Assembly (NCBI GenBank): GCA_024276815.1
Contig: JAJRWM010000144.1
Span: 1-5,540 of the forward strand
Length of the DNA stretch: 5,540 nucleotides
Direction: 5' to 3'
Source of the DNA: a bacterium
Lineage (GTDB): Bacteria; JACRDZ01; JAJRWM01
Below, in pieces: positions 3,408 to 5,540 of this stretch. The number at the start of each line of letters is the position of its first letter. Position 1 is the first letter of the stretch. The position numbers were made by a program, and so were the translations under genes. The notes below the pieces were generated by a model that was not told the origin of the DNA, searched no databases, and worked only from the letters and a program-made list of their open reading frames with translations.

Positions 3408-5540
3408 CTATTCTTTATAGGTTTTTATCGCTTCTTTTATATCCGGAACCGAGTGGTGATCAGGATACAGTTGGATGAATCTTTCCAGTTCGATCACGGC
3501 TTTGCCGAATTCCTCCAGATTGGCATAGCTCAGCCCCAATTTAACCTGAGCTATAGGCGCCCATTCTTTTTTATTGTTAAGAGCCAGGGCGGTCATAAAT
3601 TCAGAGATACTCTTGTCAAAACTGGTCTGTTCATAATAGATTTCACCCAGGTAGTAATGAGCGTCGGCGTTCCCGGCTTCGATTTCCACCACTTTATTGA
3701 ACTTTTCCTTGGCGGCGGCGTAATCGTTTTGCGCGAAGTAGATGTTGCCCAGATACATGTGAGCGTCCAGGTTGTTGGGTTCCAGTTCAATAACTTTTTC
3801 GAATTCGGCAATCGCCATCGTCGGACGGCCAATTTTTTCGAGCAGGATTCCCAGCTTGTTGTGGGCAAAGACATCGCCGGGTTTCTCCTGGATTATTTTT
3901 TGCTGTAATTTGATTAAACTGTTGAGTCTTTCGTCAGTTTGGATTTTGATGTCCTGAGAATAAAGCTTTGCCATCTCCTCTTTACCTGGGATTATTAATG
4001 ATGTTTCAACGGGCGGCAACTCCTTGGGAGGATATTTTTCCCAGGCTTTTTCCAGGTTCACGATAACAATCTTGGAGCCGCTGGCTTCCCACTGGAGCTT
4101 TTTCTTGGAGCCAAAACGCCAGGCCTCAGCGAATGATTTGTCCAGGGCCGTGGTATCAATCGGCAGGTAGACAAAATTATCTATCAACAGGTAATATTCT
4201 TTTTTGTCGGTTATTTCGGCGGCGCTCATTTCCAATACTTCCGTCTTCACCGCGGTAATTATACCATCGGGCCCCATGATCAGCGCGGTTGACAAACCGA
4301 TGCTTTCCAGACAAGAGCTGTAGAGCACAGCCAGGTCAGCGAAATCGCCCTGTCGGCTTTTCAGGGTTTCCCGGGGTAAATTAACGGTGTCTATTTTACC
4401 TCCGATACTGGTAGGTTGCTCAACGTTGCGAGGACTGTAGCTGATGCCGTAAATACTCAGCGCGTCAAATATCTGGATCGCTCTCGCGACCTGGTGGTTT
4501 ATTTCCAGCGAAGAAAGATCCTGATAGATATGTACGATACCCTCGCTGAACTTTTTGACCGGCAAATCTTTGAGAGTCACGTATTCCGCTATTTTGTCCT
4601 TGATACCGGCTTTTATCTTCTTAATTTCCTTGATTTTCAGTTCATATTCCGCTTTTTGGTTAATAAGAAAAGCTTTTTCATAGCGTTTCAGGGCTTCATC
4701 CAACTGGTTGCTTTCTTGGTAGAACAGCCCCAGGTTGTAATGTGATACGTCTAAAAGATCATTTAAACGCACCGCCTCCTGAAACTCCTTGCGGGCCTCG
4801 GTTTTATTGCCTGATTCCATTAGCAGGACCGCCAGTTGCTCGTGAGCCTCAGCTTTACCTGGAGCCAGGCTGATAACTTTCCGCAACGCGGTCATGGCCG
4901 CCGAAGGGTTTTTCAGCAACAGGTACAATTCAACCAGCTTCTCTCGAACAGACAAGTCCTGAGGTTTGTAGCCGGCAATGGTTCGATATTCGTTGACCGC
5001 TTCCTGATGTTTGCCCAACTGATAGTATATCTTGCCCAGTTCCTCATGAGCTTCGAGGACCGCGGCGTCAATTTCCAGAGCCTTCCCAAAATACTTGACG
5101 GCCTCGGAATATTTCTTTTGCGAGGAGTAAATTTTCCCCAGGATCAGTAGCGCCTCGATATTGCGGCCGTTTTGCGCCAGACTTTTCCGCAGCGCGTCCT
5201 CTGCTTCAGTCATTTTTTCCTGCTTATAATGCAGCCGTCCCAGTTGGAACTGGATTTCCGGATTGACAGGGTCAATTGTCTCAGCCACCAGGTATTCGTT
5301 GACCGCTTTTTCATAGAGTCCCTTCTCGGCGTATATTTTGCCGAGGGTCAGGTATATCTCAATATTATCGGGGTCAAGCTCGCTGGCGGTTTTAAGCCGT
5401 GGCACGGCCAGGTCAAACTTCCTGCTATTGGCATAGACCATCCCCAGCAGGAAACTGGCCTTTTTGAGGTCAGGATTGAGAGCAACCGCCGTTTCGAGCG
5501 GCTGCAACGCCAGGTCCAGTTTCCCCTTCTCAAAATAAAC
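3408..5540 (-). CDS. Large TPR protein with embedded degenerate transglutaminase-like domain (5' truncated by window, 710 aa visible)
   Basis: The frame is open to the right edge, so the true start lies outside; the TTG at 5505-5507 is internal to a TPR. Counted over the visible 710 residues, about 1-297 are roughly eight 34-residue TPRs plus a partial one (for example LGKIYAEKGLYEKAVNEY and LGKIYYQLGKHQEAVNEY). A Lys-rich helix follows at about 300-320. Residues about 340-480 match a transglutaminase-like fold: PRETLKSRQGDFADLAVLY (389-407), ESIGLSTALI, then PIDTTAL (460-466) and EAW (472-474). The canonical GDCDDL is here GDFADL, with Phe at 400 in place of the nucleophilic Cys, and the usual PGH is MGPDG, so catalysis looks lost. 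Residues about 555-697 form four more TPRs. Its probable role is a protein-protein scaffold; location is unknown because the N-terminus is missing. It leads the visible cluster, with its TAG 15 bp before the lipoprotein start. Confidence 0.9.
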   Translation of the reverse strand, partial: VYFEKGKLDLALQPLETAVALNPDLKKASFLLGMVYANSRKFDLAVPRLKTASELDPDNIEIYLTLGKIYAEKGLYEKAVNEYLVAETIDPVNPEIQFQLGRLHYKQEKMTEAEDALRKSLAQNGRNIEALLILGKIYSSQKKYSEAVKYFGKALEIDAAVLEAHEELGKIYYQLGKHQEAVNEYRTIAGYKPQDLSVREKLVELYLLLKNPSAAMTALRKVISLAPGKAEAHEQLAVLLMESGNKTEARKEFQEAVRLNDLLDVSHYNLGLFYQESNQLDEALKRYEKAFLINQKAEYELKIKEIKKIKAGIKDKIAEYVTLKDLPVKKFSEGIVHIYQDLSSLEINHQVARAIQIFDALSIYGISYSPRNVEQPTSIGGKIDTVNLPRETLKSRQGDFADLAVLYSSCLESIGLSTALIMGPDGIITAVKTEVLEMSAAEITDKKEYYLLIDNFVYLPIDTTALDKSFAEAWRFGSKKKLQWEASGSKIVIVNLEKAWEKYPPKELPPVETSLIIPGKEEMAKLYSQDIKIQTDERLNSLIKLQQKIIQEKPGDVFAHNKLGILLEKIGRPTMAIAEFEKVIELEPNNLDAHMYLGNIYFAQNDYAAAKEKFNKVVEIEAGNADAHYYLGEIYYEQTSFDKSISEFMTALALNNKKEWAPIAQVKLGLSYANLEEFGKAVIELERFIQLYPDHHSVPDIKEAIKTYKE

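Noticed and set aside
5505-5507. TTG as start codon of the large TPR protein
   Set aside because: The frame continues upstream to the window edge and reads a normal TPR helix (YFEKGKLDLALQPLE), so this codon is internal and the gene is simply cut by the window.

Overview
The window looks like chromosomal DNA of a Gram-negative (diderm) bacterium. The reasons are a lipobox lipoprotein with a +2 residue typical of outer-membrane sorting, TPR proteins, c-di-GMP signalling, a bacterial tRNA-Pro with encoded CCA, and base composition near 45-50% GC. I cannot name the taxon. The protein styles (TPR plus transglutaminase-like fusion, FHA-GGDEF, divergent MerR) would suit a delta-proteobacterial or candidate-phylum lineage, but that is a guess.

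Left edge (1-336): the 3' end of an IS481-family insertion sequence lies on the + strand, with its transposase C-terminus at 3-104 and its right terminal repeat ending near 141. Directly after it, on the - strand, is a decayed fragment of an antibiotic-biosynthesis-monooxygenase (ABM)-type gene. It carries one frameshift, one premature stop and no 5' half. It runs up to the 3' end of a tRNA-Pro(CGG) gene (337-414, - strand). This IS/pseudogene/tRNA junction looks like the edge of a rearranged or integrated segment.

Main body (442-5540): six genes all on the - strand, tightly packed and probably one transcription unit that begins beyond the right edge. In transcription order they are: a large TPR protein with an embedded, catalytically degenerate transglutaminase-like domain (5' end outside the window); a BamD/TPR-like lipoprotein with a highly charged tail; an FHA-GGDEF diguanylate cyclase; an unrecognised 122-residue protein with a Lys-rich tail; a MerR-type DNA-binding protein with a long acidic linker and a conserved-looking C-terminal patch; and a 66-residue single-pass membrane protein with an acidic, Ser-rich tail. 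Gaps are 15 bp, 32 bp, a start/stop overlap, about 13 bp and 60 bp, and the tRNA follows 27 bp later.

Together the cluster pairs envelope TPR scaffolds with a phosphothreonine-reading c-di-GMP synthase, a putative regulator and small unknown proteins. A signalling module tied to the cell envelope is a reasonable inference, but nothing in the sequence gives its specific output.
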